Under the pieces are notes generated by a model that saw nothing but the letters and a program-made list of their open reading frames with translations, made no database searches and was not told the DNA's origin. This document shows positions 1 through 12,100 of a DNA stretch of 64,000 nucleotides, piece by piece. A program made the translations under genes and the position numbers. The DNA lies in NCBI GenBank assembly GCA_030407085.1, contig CM059587.1:18945001-19009000 (forward strand), in the 5' to 3' direction. How positions within the stretch are numbered: position 1 is the stretch's first letter; every line of letters starts with the position of its first letter. Source of the stretch: Trichopria drosophilae. Lineage: Eukaryota > Arthropoda > Insecta > Hymenoptera > Diapriidae.

Positions 1-240
1 AAACCACATAAAAAAGAATTTTGTTTTGCACATAGCGATGCCTAAATCTGGATAATTTTCTACATTTTCAAAAATGTTCTTTTTATGATTTAAAATTCTA
101 GTTTTAAGTAATCTACTTGTTTGACCTGTATAAACTCTGTTACAATGATTGCATTTAATTTGATATACTACATCATTAAGTTGTAAAGCAGATAATTGAT
201 TTTTAAAAAGTTTTATATCACATAAATTACCAAGTATATA
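1..240 (-). mobile_element. Second Penelope-like GIY-YIG fragment (partial at window edge)
   Basis: Read on the minus strand, this stretch encodes a GIY-YIG nuclease-like segment: a VVYQIKCNHC block, then a VYTGQTSRLLKTR block, then NHKKNIFENV. This is the same Cys-x2-Cys plus Y(V/T)G(E/Q)T pattern as in the neighbouring copy at 281-1219, but diverged from it, so it is a separate element rather than the same copy. It runs off the window start. Penelope-like elements carry a reverse transcriptase followed by this endonuclease and often sit in partial tandem copies. Confidence 0.65.
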
Positions 241-280
241 CTCAATGTCGTTGTAATAACTAATGACTATGGAACGTTAA

Positions 281-1219
281 TTTTTAAAATTAGACAACAT
301 CAAATCGTATGAATTATTTAATTTTAAGGTGTCTTCTTTTATATTTATAGAGTTAGGTTGTAATTTGATGTGAACCATTTCTGATATTAATCTCTTAGGA
401 TAAGAAGTTTCTTTATCTAAGATTTTCACATGTTTCCAATCAAAATCATGAAATAACAAAATACGATGTTCAGAAACTACATTTTTTGTTTTCGATGTTA
501 CATTTATATTGCTCTGCAATTCTTTTTTTTAACATCCTCTTCGTTTCTCCTACATATGATGCTGGGCAGTTCTTACACTGTATTTTATAAACGACATTGT
601 TTTGATCCATGACTGGTGCAACATCTTTACCGCGTTTAATAATAATGTTGTCAAGTTTGTTGTTAAGTTGTGGTACAACACGAATATTGTGACACTTTAG
701 AGAACTTATTACTCTCTCATAAAAACCATCAATGTAAGGTAGTTTTATTGTACATTCATAAACTTGGTCTTTTTTTTGGTGTAATTCTTCATTGTTATTA
801 TCATGCCCAAATAACATTAATAAGCGTTTTTTGATGTATTTATCAATAAAGTCAACCGGATATTCATTGTCAATTAAGTATTTTTTCAGATCTACAATGT
901 TTTGGTGGTGAAACAATTCTTGTGAATTCAGTATGGCTCTGTCTATTATATTATATATTATTGCAATCTTTTGTGATAATGGATGATGTGAGTTGTAATT
1001 AAAAAATCTGCCCGAAAATTTTATACCAGTCATATATTTTATATTTTTTATGTATATGAAAGGGCTTTGCGTGTTTATGGATTGATAACATTTATTTATG
1101 CACTGGTCCGACAGACCGTGTGCAAAAGAGTACATTAAGTACAATGCACCATACAAATTTTTACAATAATACAAAATTAGTGATAAAAATACAAATATAA
1201 AAGATATACCAACATACAA
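281..1219 (-). mobile_element. Penelope-like retroelement remnant: RT thumb plus GIY-YIG endonuclease, frameshifted
   Basis: The minus-strand frame 1219-470 carries a Penelope-type RT C-terminal region (SGRFFNYNSHHP, then DRAILNSQ and the EYPVDFI block). A linker follows, then the start of a GIY-YIG endonuclease (VVYKIQCKNC, YVGETKRMLKKR). The frame is lost in an A/T run near 520-540. The nuclease tail continues in another frame at 519-281 (SEHRILLFHDFDWKHVKIL, then YPKRLISEMVHIK). The RT palm and fingers are missing, so this is a 5'-truncated, inactive copy. The RT and nuclease order is that known for Penelope elements; the assignment rests on motif recognition. Confidence 0.75.
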
Positions 1220-1440
1220 AAATACACACTTATCCGCTAATTTACAAAATCATTAACCTACACTTACTTTTCTAGTTCTCTCTACATGGTAGAATTAACA
1301 TTTTAAAATAATAGAATATAAAATAAATAAATAAATTAATAATTAATAAATCTAAAAAACTAATTCTATTTACATTTCAAATATTTTTGATAATATAGAA
1401 AATAAATAAATGCAGGTATATTTCTTGACCGCTTTAATTA

Positions 1441-1733
1441 AATAAACAATTAAGTTTTTCTTGGTAATACGGTCCTCTTACTAATTCTGAAAAAAAGTAA
1501 ACAAAGAAAATATGACGTAACTGGGATATCAGTTCACGTCTAGCGCAATAAATTATTGAGTACATATATGTAAAAATTTTGAATCACCTACTATTGGATT
1601 TAATATTAAAAATCTTCCCTCTAGCGCTAATAATTAAAACTATTGTTAAAATGCGTTTCGCACTTTAACTCTGTTTACTTTTTTCAGAATTAGTAAGAGG
1701 ACCGTATTACCAAGAAAAACTTAATTGTTTATT
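1441..1733. mobile_element. MITE-like element with ~60 bp terminal inverted repeats
   Basis: The left end at 1441-1502 (AATAAACAATTAAG, then CTTGGTAATACGGTCCTC) is repeated inverted at about 1670-1733. The 293 bp element has no coding content. A direct repeat, TATTTTTGATAATATA, lies just outside both ends (about 1382-1397 and 1729-1744), but no short target duplication is clear. Confidence 0.6.
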
Positions 1734-2159
1734 TTTGATAATATACTTAAAATAGAAATGGGCCTGTAATTAGTTACATCAAACTTTTTTCAATTATTCA
1801 ATTTTGTCAACTAATATTTCCACTTGTATACTTGAAAGACATTACATTGTCTAATGGTGTATACTTATACCATGTGCCGAGTATATAGCTAGAGATTATA
1901 AAGAATTAACTGGAAATTTGTTGAAAGTTTTTTTCCAGTCTAGGGATAACAAAGAAGAGAACATAAAATTCGAAGGTCGCTTCGATCATTGTCTAACTTA
2001 TACAAGAATAATAATAGAAGGAAAAAAGAAAACGAAACGTTACTTCCAGTTCCTGTTCGATTCCTCGCGTTCGTGTTTGTATAACATCGTAATTCCCAAG
2101 TTTCAAAATATCTACGTATTTTTTTAGGAACACGATGAAATTATACCATTAAAAAAAGT
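1734..2159. other. AT-rich spacer upstream of the transporter leader
   Basis: No recognisable gene or repeat is visible. The ORF-like stretch 1918-2127 begins with TTG and resembles no family I know. A poly-T run at 2179-2193 marks the change to the GC-richer leader. Confidence 0.4.
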
Positions 2160-3026
2160 GACGAAAGTGTTATTCTTTGTTTTTTTTTTTTTTCGAAAAA
2201 AGGAACGCGTACGATCAGAGAGGCAAATCTGAACCTGGAAAAGTTCGGAAGGTTTCGCATTCGATTTGTCGTTTCTCAATTATTTTCTATATACATCAAG
2301 CGAGGGCGCATCTTTGGCGGCAAAAAATCGACAAATTGGAAATTTTGCAAAATATAATCCTTGGACTAAGTGGGGGTGAAAGTGGAGCACGAAGGGGTTG
2401 TTCGAAGAATGCGCCATTCCGCAGGCGCCACTTCCGATTCCGCATCCGAAGAGTGACAATATGGCCGCCAAGCGCTGGTCGTCGAAAAGGGAAGGAGGAG
2501 CGCACGCGAAGTGAACTGGAAAGTGGAGGGTGGCTTGGAAAGCGATGCTCGCTTAAATTTTTCGAAAAGTTGCGGAAGGGATCAGCGGAGGCCGGAGAGT
2601 GTCAGAGAGCTGACGGAAGAGTAGGGCAAGAAGTCCCGGATTGACGGCCAGCAGGAGTCAAGCTCTAATAATACCAGCCGTGACATTGACAGTTGGCCAA
2701 GGTGCAAGTCTCGTCGAGCATTATCCCAGATTCCGAAGAAACGCTGAGAAAATCTGTAGAGACGCGTGTAATCGGGAGGAAATCGCTCGACCAGTCGGTG
2801 CGGACCGTGACTTACCACAAAGGTACCGAGGAGAGGGCACCGATTAGTTGTCTGGTACCATGTACGGGTCCCACAGGCTACACGCAGAGCATCATCAACG
2901 GGTGTGGAGCAGCGGGCCAAGGCTTTGGCGCAGCGTCTGACTCGGAGCAGGGCAGACGACGCTGCGCAGGGCAGCTGCCACGATCCAGAGATGGAACGAT
3001 ACAAGTAAGGACGTCCTACTGGGGCC
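2160..3026 (+). promoter_or_regulatory. GC/CpG-rich promoter and 5' leader of the MFSD14-like gene
   Basis: Base composition jumps from very AT-rich to GC-rich and CpG-bearing, and drops again after 3160, as is typical of an insect promoter plus first exon. The stretch ends at the proposed start codon at 3027. It holds several short upstream ORFs: 2409-2456, 2461-2514, 2545-2556, 2860-2940 and 2991-3008, the last ending 18 nt before ATG 3027. A second good splice donor (CAA|GTAAGG) lies at 3004/3005, so part of this stretch may be an alternative non-coding first exon. The transcription start is not determinable here. Confidence 0.55.
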
Positions 3027-3161
3027 ATGACCCCGGGGGCGACGGGAACCACGGAGGGCCTGGGCCCGGCCTGTTCCGAACTGCACAACAGCCAGGAGAA
3101 CGCCGGTGTGGCGCTGGCGCCACAGCGCACTCGGGCACAGAGATGCTATCAGCACCTCAAG
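3027..3161 (+). CDS. MFSD14-like exon 1 (N-terminus, residues 1-45)
   Basis: The ATG at 3027 is the first in its frame after a stop at 3006. It encodes a soluble 45-residue N-terminus starting MTPGATGTTEGLGPACSEL and ending QRCYQHLK. The exon ends phase 0 at 3161, which joins in frame to exon 2 (SSGVGEASVYHALV). The donor AAG|GTTTTT is weak, and a stronger donor (CAA|GTAAGG) lies 157 bp upstream in the leader, so the true N-terminus could use another exon in the 7 kb intron. Frame compatibility and GC content favour this call. Confidence 0.6.
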
Positions 3162-6100
3162 GTTTTTAAAATTTATCTTAAAAGTCATTGATACGAGAAA
3201 AACATAACTTTCCATTCATACTTCTTGTGGGACATAGCTTGATATCGGTGAACTGAAGCTTACGGATTTATTTTGTTGAAAAATTCGATTTACTTGAGAA
3301 ACAGGCATAATCGTGCATATCTTTATTCATACATTTGTCTATTTCTAATAGATAATTCAAAAGCTGTAGTTGAGTATATAATAAAAATATATTTCGTAAG
3401 TATTTTTAGACATGAACTTGCTGTCCAAAAATATCTAACTAGTATCAATAGTCAGTTACAATGATTAGGTGAAAAATTCTATTTTTTGAGCAAAATTCGG
3501 ATTTATTAATTACATTACTCGATAATATTGACATTTCGTCATATAAAATATGATTTAATTCCAATATTTAACAATGTTGATAAGTATGCAACATGCGTTT
3601 CAAAACATATTGGGAAAGACCGGAAAATGTATATATAAATTGATTTATGTATAAATATTTGTGATAACTGGTTAGAAATAGGTCATACTGTATATCGCAG
3701 CTCTAGAGCTGTTATCTTTGTACTCGTTTATTTTGAAATAGGTTTCATTCAAAATACGTTTAAAATCAGTTAAGAGAGGAAGTTTGATACAGTTGATATA
3801 TCGTTGTGTAACTTGATATTCAAACTGTCTGTTATTGATAGTTCCCGATTACACCTTGTTTGTAATAGTTCATATATGAGGAATACCAATATGGGTGCAA
3901 AAACTTCTACCGTCCATATGTCAATTCAATTTACAGTTTTTTTTCCATTTAATATACTGAATGTGTTTTCTAAACTTATATCCATGTTGCATACAATTTT
4001 GTTCATACAAAATGATCACTTTTACAAAATTTATCCGCCATATTGGATCCACCATTTTGGATTTCTGAAAATTGACACTGGATTTGGAATCAGCGACCTC
4101 AAAAACATTAAACCCTATACTTTTCTCCTTCCATCTTGTTGGCAAAAAAAAACATGGGCATTTAGTAGCGTTTTAGTCCGAGATAATTATAGCGCAAGAG
4201 TGACAAAATTCTAAACAAATTTATATTTTCTATCCCAGGGGCTGTCGAAAAAGCAAGGAAATTTAGCCCTAATCACTAACGTTTTAGATCATTTTTAGAG
4301 AATTTACATTGTATACATAGGTTCCTGGTCAGGGAATAAAGTTCCGAAAAACAAAACCCCGAAAGGCTAAAATTTCGATATTGCGCGAGTCCCAGCTATT
4401 TTAATTTGCATTCTTTTTGTCAAATTTTCAAAGACAAAGTGAAGAAAATCACGGTGGAACCATGCTGTATCAAAATTTTGGACTTTCGGTGTGTTAAATT
4501 TTTGAACTTTGCTCCACGGCCAGGTTCCTGATGACAAGGTGAAGTAAGATAGGATTCGTTGATTAGAAATAGGAAAAATCGTTAAGTTTTGAAGTTTGAT
4601 TTTCCATTGACGAGTTGTCAAGTTCCTAACTACACTCACAAGGGGAACCCACAGTCGGGGGGTAACAATTTTTAACAGCAATTTTTGTACGTATTCTAGG
4701 GCGAAAATAAAAATATACGTGTTTCAGCGTTTTATCTAATGGGCTTTGGTTTTTATACAATAAATTATTAAAATTCACGTTCTTATTGCCATATATATAT
4801 CAACTTTTAAACGTCAGATACATTCCCCTTAAAACATTCGAATGCCTGACACCCGGATCATAATCCCGCAGCGAATTCCTGCAAACATTTAAGAAGTCGA
4901 ATGCGAAGCATTTTTATATGAATTAAATTATGATTTTTGGGTACTTCCTTCCATTTAATCAATCCAATTAACACGCAGCAGTAAGAAAAGATTTTCTTTT
5001 AAGTTCTGTAATATACTGTTCTTATACCATTTTGAAGTATGCTCGACCTTTTCCCCTTTTGAGAAAATTTAAAAAAGAATTGTTTAAAGTTTTATAATTT
5101 AAATATTGCAAAGAAATATGATTGTATATTTTTAAAAATGTTCCTATCATATGGAATTTACTGCATTATTGCATTTTGGGGGTAATGATGAATATGAAAA
5201 AATACATAATTACAGACTCACAATACATTGAAAGCATCACTTTAGAACTCGTGTATTGTTTTCGAAAAATAGTGAAAATATGCATTTATATGAATATAAA
5301 TATCTCTCTTAATAACAGTTTGATTTCTTGGAAAAATATTTGACGCAATATAAAATATGAAATAGGGATGCTAACAAATAGAAGACTAGAATTATCTCTG
5401 TTGCAGAATAATTGAAGTTATCATGGATATCATATTCTGCGATACTTTTAATATTTAGGAAACTGAACAAAAGTTTTGGTATTATAGAACAAAAAAATTT
5501 GTTTTATATAAATCGGATGTAGGAAGATATCGCACAATAGCTTTGTTTGAGGGAGAATTTCCGAATGAATGATGCAAAATACCTTATTCAAAATATATAG
5601 GACAGTCTTTTACAAGAATCTTTACAAAAAATGAATTTGATTTTTTGTATAAACATATAAATGTATCTTTATGCTACTTTCCGAAAACAATACACGTGTT
5701 TTATGGTATTAATTTCATTGTATTATGAGTCTGTAATTACCCACATTCCTCATTACCCCCCAAAATGTAATTTTATTTTGTGAAATATTATTTCTAAAGG
5801 TTCTTGTAAGAAACTGCCCTATATTTTTTGTCTTTCGGAGAAACAAATGAGCTTTTTTTAAATAAGACCGCAAAAATTTATTTGTTCATCCAGAATACCA
5901 AACTTGTCAAGTTTATGTTCAGTTTCCTAAATATTCAAAGTATCGCGGAATTATTCGTATACATATATGACTAGAATATGGTATGATGCGTCAAAAAAAT
6001 AAGTGGTTCTATAATATTAAATTCATGATAACTTCAATTATTCTGCAAAAGCGACAATTCTATTCTTCTATTTTGTAGCATTCCTATTTCGTATTTTTTA

Positions 6101-9100
6101 TTGCGTGAAATATTTTTCCCATTATAAAATTTTAAATACTTCTTTTTTAAATTTTCTCAAACGGGAAAAAGACCGAGCTACCGTACTTCAAAATAGTATA
6201 AGAATATAGTGTATTATAGTACTTAAAAGAAAATCTTTTCTTGCCGCTGCAGGTTAAACTAGTTTAAAGAATTTCAAATTGGTGATTACATTTAAATGGA
6301 GGGAAGGGTGCAAAAATCATAAATTAATTCATATAAAAATGCTTCGCATTCGACTTTTGAAATGTTTACAGGAATTCGCTGTGGGGTTATGATGCGGATG
6401 TCAGGCATTCGAATGTTTCAAGGGGAATGTATCTGACCTGACGTTCAAAAGTTGATATATATATATGGCAATAAGAACGTGAATTTCAATAATTTATTGT
6501 ATAAAAACCAAAACCATTGGATAAAATGCTGAAACACGTATATTTTTATTTTCGCTCTAGAAAATGTACAAAAATTTCCGTTAAAAATCGTGACCCCCCG
6601 ACCGTGGGTTCCCCTTGTCAAAGAAATTTTAAGTAGTTATACTACTGCTCCGGGAAGTAACAGCTACTGCACGAATTTTTACGAATGGTGGTTAAAATTC
6701 GAAATCGTTAAAATAAAATTTGTATGACAAGATACAATTTTATTACATCTTTGAGAATAGTTATTCATAATTTCTAGACAATTTAGTTATTAATAATTAA
6801 TTTTAATGGTCTGTAAGCGTTAAAAGTGAAAAAATTAGTATTCTTTCATCCTATGGATTCCGTAACGAATACGGTACCAGATACTCCAAAAATGTACTGA
6901 ACCTTTTTTGTAGAACATGAAATTTCCTACAGAAAAGTCAGTGAGAGACCTAGTCTAAAAGTAATAGTTTAAACACAAGTAACCATGGAATATGCATCAT
7001 ATTTTACAGACATTCTAAAATATTCATAGTTAAATTGTAAGACAAAATCTAGGCTAACCTGTTAACTTTACACTAGGACCCTCGCTGACTTTTTTGTAGG
7101 AAATTTCGTGCTCTACAAAAACGGTTCAGTGTATTTTTTGTGTATCTGGCACTGTATTCGTTACGGAAGCCATAGGATGAAAAAAATACTAATTTTTTCA
7201 CTTTTAACAAAATTTACCCCCAACTTTTCAATGACAATAAAATATTACAAATAAGAAAAATATTTTTACTGGATATAATACAATATGTTATATAGAATCA
7301 ACTTTTTATTTGTAAACAGACTGTGGTATGCACTCGTTCAGGAGGTTTAACTTTAGTTTCTGAGATTAGAAGAAAGAAAGGGTTTGGTCAAAGATGCTAT
7401 ACTAATATTGCACATTTAGTAATTCATTAATAACTTATTATATTCCTAGATCTCTTGAAACATTCCCGAAAGCAAAAACAACTAAATGGTTTCATGATAT
7501 TCCTATGGAAGAAATGATCAGAATATTGCCTTTATTTAATTAACAATGCATTCTTATACTGTTTTTGGTTAAAAACATATAATGCATTTCCACTTAGATT
7601 AAAATAATGTTCGCTGGTCACATTCTCAAATCTATACGCAGGAAAGCATAGTTTTAAGTTAGTTTATAAGATAGTTTTAGCGTAACAATATCAGGTGCAC
7701 GGACAAGTATAATTCACATACTTTTGCGATAATTTACGGGTTGAAACTCCTATGTAAATAATTCCTGAATAAATTTATTATTATCATCTGTTCTGCAGTG
7801 ACCATCTATTCACAAAAATACTCAATGTTTTATATATTGATGAACCCTATTCATATAACTTTATTTTAATCCTTTAACGCCCAAAGTGACCATTTTTTGA
7901 CAATACTTTCAGTGATGTACAGCATCAACTTAAAATTGCTCAAAAAATTATTGCATAGTAATTTCTAACGTAAAATTTCATGTACTTTCAGTATCCGATA
8001 CCAGAATGGTCGAAAAATTGTTAATAAAAAGTTATAAACAATTTTTTGGAAAAAATCATGAATTTTCGAGGGAAAAAAAATCGTTTAACCAGAATTTTTG
8101 AACAGAGGATTCACTCATGTGTCTAAAGCATGTAGATTTGGTCAATGGCATATATACATTATTGTAAAATAGATAATATACCAAAAATAAACGTGGTGGC
8201 CATCGAAGCAACCTCTTTTCCAACAAAGTTTTCTAAAAAGATGTGTGATTTTTTTTTTGCCCAGGATCGGCTTACAGGAAAAAGGTTATAGAACAAAGAG
8301 TGATTAGAATTGATTAAAAAACACATGTGAATTTTTTCAGAATTTTTGTATATGACCATTTTTTTAATGCATCGATGGCTGCAATGTTTAATTTAAATTT
8401 GGTATTATAACTATATTACAATGAAGTATACATGCCATTGAACAAATCTACATGCATCAGACACCCAAGTTTTTTTCATTGAAAATTAATGTTTTTTTCC
8501 AAAAAATTGTTTATAACTTTTTATTAACAATTTCTTCGACCATTCTGATACCGGATTCTGAAAGTACATGAAATTTTACGTTAGAAATGACTACACAACG
8601 ATTTTTTTAACAGTTTTAAGTTGATGCTGTACATTAATGAAAGTATTGTCAAAAAATGGTCACTTCGGCCGTTAAAGGGTTAAATAACTGTTCGATATGA
8701 ATGTATCTGAAATATCAACGCAAGAAAGCTGTAACCCATAACTGCATAGAAGTAATAATCACTCAATATTATATACAGAATAAAATGCATTTGAAAAAAT
8801 AATTTAAATCTTTCGTTATTCTTTTGAATACAATAAAAACAATGAAAGAAACCATTCTGTAGAGATACAAAATCATAAACTTCGTAAAAATTACAGATAG
8901 GGAAAATGTTATCTCTGATGTGTCAACTATATATATAGCCTTGTAAATACTGAATTAATTTTGAGCAAACGTAATACATATGAGGGAAAATACATCAAAA
9001 TGCATTATCAACTGACGCATCATGCGTAAATCTAAAAGAAACTGAATTCAGTGTAACTCTGATGAACAGTTTATAATCTTGATTGTTTATTACGCTTCAA

Positions 9101-12100
9101 TTAAATATAAATATTATGAATAACCATACAAATGATGATAAAAGCAGATAGAAAATATTGAAATAAATTTGAAAATTGTACAAAAACTGTCCCTTTTATT
9201 TTAACCGTTAATAGTGTGACATAATTAAGAATAATACATAACTGATTAATTTGTTTTATTTACAAGTTTTAACCTGTTAAAAAATGTATTTCATTCTAAA
9301 TAATAGCGTTATAAATTATTTCAAGTATTTTGAAAATGAAATCAGATTAATACTTAAAAGTCAAATATAGAGACTTTGAATCGATAAGGGTATAGTTACT
9401 AAAAAACACATTTCTGATTTAATTTCAATAGAATTAAATTAAAATTGCAAGATATTTTTTGCCATTATTACGAACCTTTTTTCAATAGATAAAATCTCTT
9501 TCAATCGTCTGATGATAAATTCATTTCTCATATATATCAATATGTAGACTTCTGTCTATTAATTAAGGTTAAGGTCATAACGGACACCAAATCGGGTGAC
9601 AAACAAGGATCATACAAAATTAATTAATGGAGCTGTAAATATTCAAATATACATTTCTCGATTTATTTAATTTCAATGTATTACGCATTATTGTCCTAGA
9701 CCTTTGAATTTCAGACCTTTGATAGTTCATTCCAGGATCTTGCTTTAACAAATAATGCTGTATCATCTGCGAATGATAATATAGGAATTTTAATGAATAA
9801 AATAAATACATTTGACACTGATTATCACAAAATATTACACTATCATTCTCATAGTAGAACTCGATTGTAAATATAATTTATTTTAAATGAGCTCGCAATC
9901 TCTACACTTGTGTTGCTAAACCATTTTAATACTAATCGTTGAAAAGTTTCTTTTTTCAGGGGACAATTATTGCCCCTTTTGCGGAGTTTCGTTTGCAATA
10001 ATTATTGCTGGGGTAGGTTTAGATGTATTTAGGTTTCTTTGGAGAGTCTTTGAAAGTTCTGCGAGAGCATCAGATGTGGACAAATCTTTTTAAAAACCGA
10101 ATTGGGCCTTATTTATAATTCTATTTTTCTTTATAAAATTGACCATTCTATCTTTCATACATTTTTAAAAAATCTTTGCTAAAATAGACATAAGCGAAAT
10201 CAGACGATAGATGTTTAGAACGTTACAATCTCCAGATTTTAAAATAGGGACACAGACAGCTTTTTTAAGATCTATCGGTATTATTTCAGTATCAAATATG
10301 CAGTTAATTAAATGTGGTAAAGGTTTAGAAATGTAGTTTACAATTAGAAAATTCGTTTACAGAATTTTCTATTCATTTATTTTTAACTTTATTATAGCTA
10401 TCTCTTTCCTATCATCCTTACTTATTATGCTAATTGCGTTATTTCTTAATTTGTTGTGTATAATGGTCTTATTGATCGCTAATTTTTGTACATAAGTAAA
10501 TAAATAAAACATTTATCATTACAGAGTTCGGGAGTCGGGGAGGCAAGTGTCTACCATGCCCTGGTCGTCATTTTCCTGGAGTTCTTTGCGTGGGGTTTGC
10601 TTACCATGCCCATCATCTCGGTGCTCAACGAAACTTTTCCGGATCACACGTTCCTGATGAACGGTTTGATCATGGGCATCAAAGGTCTGCTGTCGTTCTT
10701 GTCAGCGCCACTGATTGGCGCGCTGTCGGACGTCTGGGGCAGAAAGTTCTTTTTATTTATAACGGTGGCATTCACCTGTGCACCTTTGCCGCTGATGAGC
10801 ATCAACACCTGGTGGTTCTTTGCGATGGTTTCGATCAGTGGAGTTTTCGCGTGCACCTTCTCCGTCGTCTTCGCGTACGTCGCCGACGTGACGGAAGAAA
10901 GTCAGCGTTCCCTAGCGTACGGCTTGGTATGTAATTTAATTATTAACTGAATTCTTTAAGACTTTTGGCTATTATTATTAAGTTATTATTTTTAAAAAGA
11001 ACTGCAAGAAGCTTTTTTTGCTTTTTCTATTTTAGTTTTTTGTTTGGTATATTATAACTTTGTTTATAACACTCATAAACATATTGTAATGTCTATCGCA
11101 ACATCTGCAAGAGTAACAGATACTCGTCCACAGCCCTACTTAAAACAAAACAAACAAAATATAATTTTAACTTAATTCTTCTAGGTTTCCCGATTTAATA
11201 CAATAATAATTCACTTCTTTGAATATCATAATACAATTTATATGCCACTGTTTCGATTACATCCATAATTTGTTTACTGTCGAAATTTTTTATCCAACTT
11301 TTTATGTTTAATATTAATTCTAGTAGTCCTTATTTCTATGGGTAATAAATTTAAAATTAATATCATAATATGTTTTCGTAATTTTAAGATATTTGTCTCT
11401 CTTAGCCATTTTGCCAACTTCTTTTTTAAGGTTTCATATTTATAAGTATCTGATCTTAAAGTTGTAGGTAATGCATTAATTCCTTTCGCAGCTGTATAGT
11501 CATACGATCGCTGTTCAATTCTTTTAAGCCTAGTCGGAACTTCTACATGCAGATTAGATTTAATTCTACTGTTTATCTCTGATAGGTTTTGAAACTGTGA
11601 ATAGTTTATTTTTTGTTGAATATAACATTGTAGTTAACAGATCATTTTTCCTAGTATATAGAATACCGTTTTGTTCAAACACTTTTTTCGATGAAAATTT
11701 ATGATTTTTTCCTAACATTTTTTTTTTAATAGACTTTTTTAGGACTACGAAGGTTCGCAGGATGTTGTCGTGTGTTCCACTCCACATAATGATTCCATAA
11801 GTTAAAATAGATAGTTTTTAATTGGTTGTAATTTAAAAATTTTTTCAATTTGCTAATTGTGAACGGAAAATGTCTAATTTTTTTAATTATGTCATTAATA
11901 TGATACTTCCAACGCAGGTAACTGTCTACTGTAATCCCTAAATATTTAGTATAGTTTGTTCGGGAAACAACAATTTTAGCGCCATTTACTTTAAACGAAG
12001 GTGAAAATTTTGGTTTTAGAGACATTAACAGTTAAGTAATTTATATAGAGTAGAATAGAATTTATTTCCAGGTTACAAATACAAGTAACTAAACTAATAC

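Noticed and set aside
2582..3130. 182-codon minus-strand ORF in the GC-rich leader
   Set aside because: Low-complexity Ala/Arg/Ser composition typical of shadow frames in GC-rich sequence, with no splice partners.
2693..3169. 158-codon plus-strand ORF over the MFSD14 leader
   Set aside because: It starts with TTG, contains no ATG before 3004, and has no recognisable motif; high GC alone keeps it open. The exon from ATG 3027 is in a different frame and joins exon 2 correctly.
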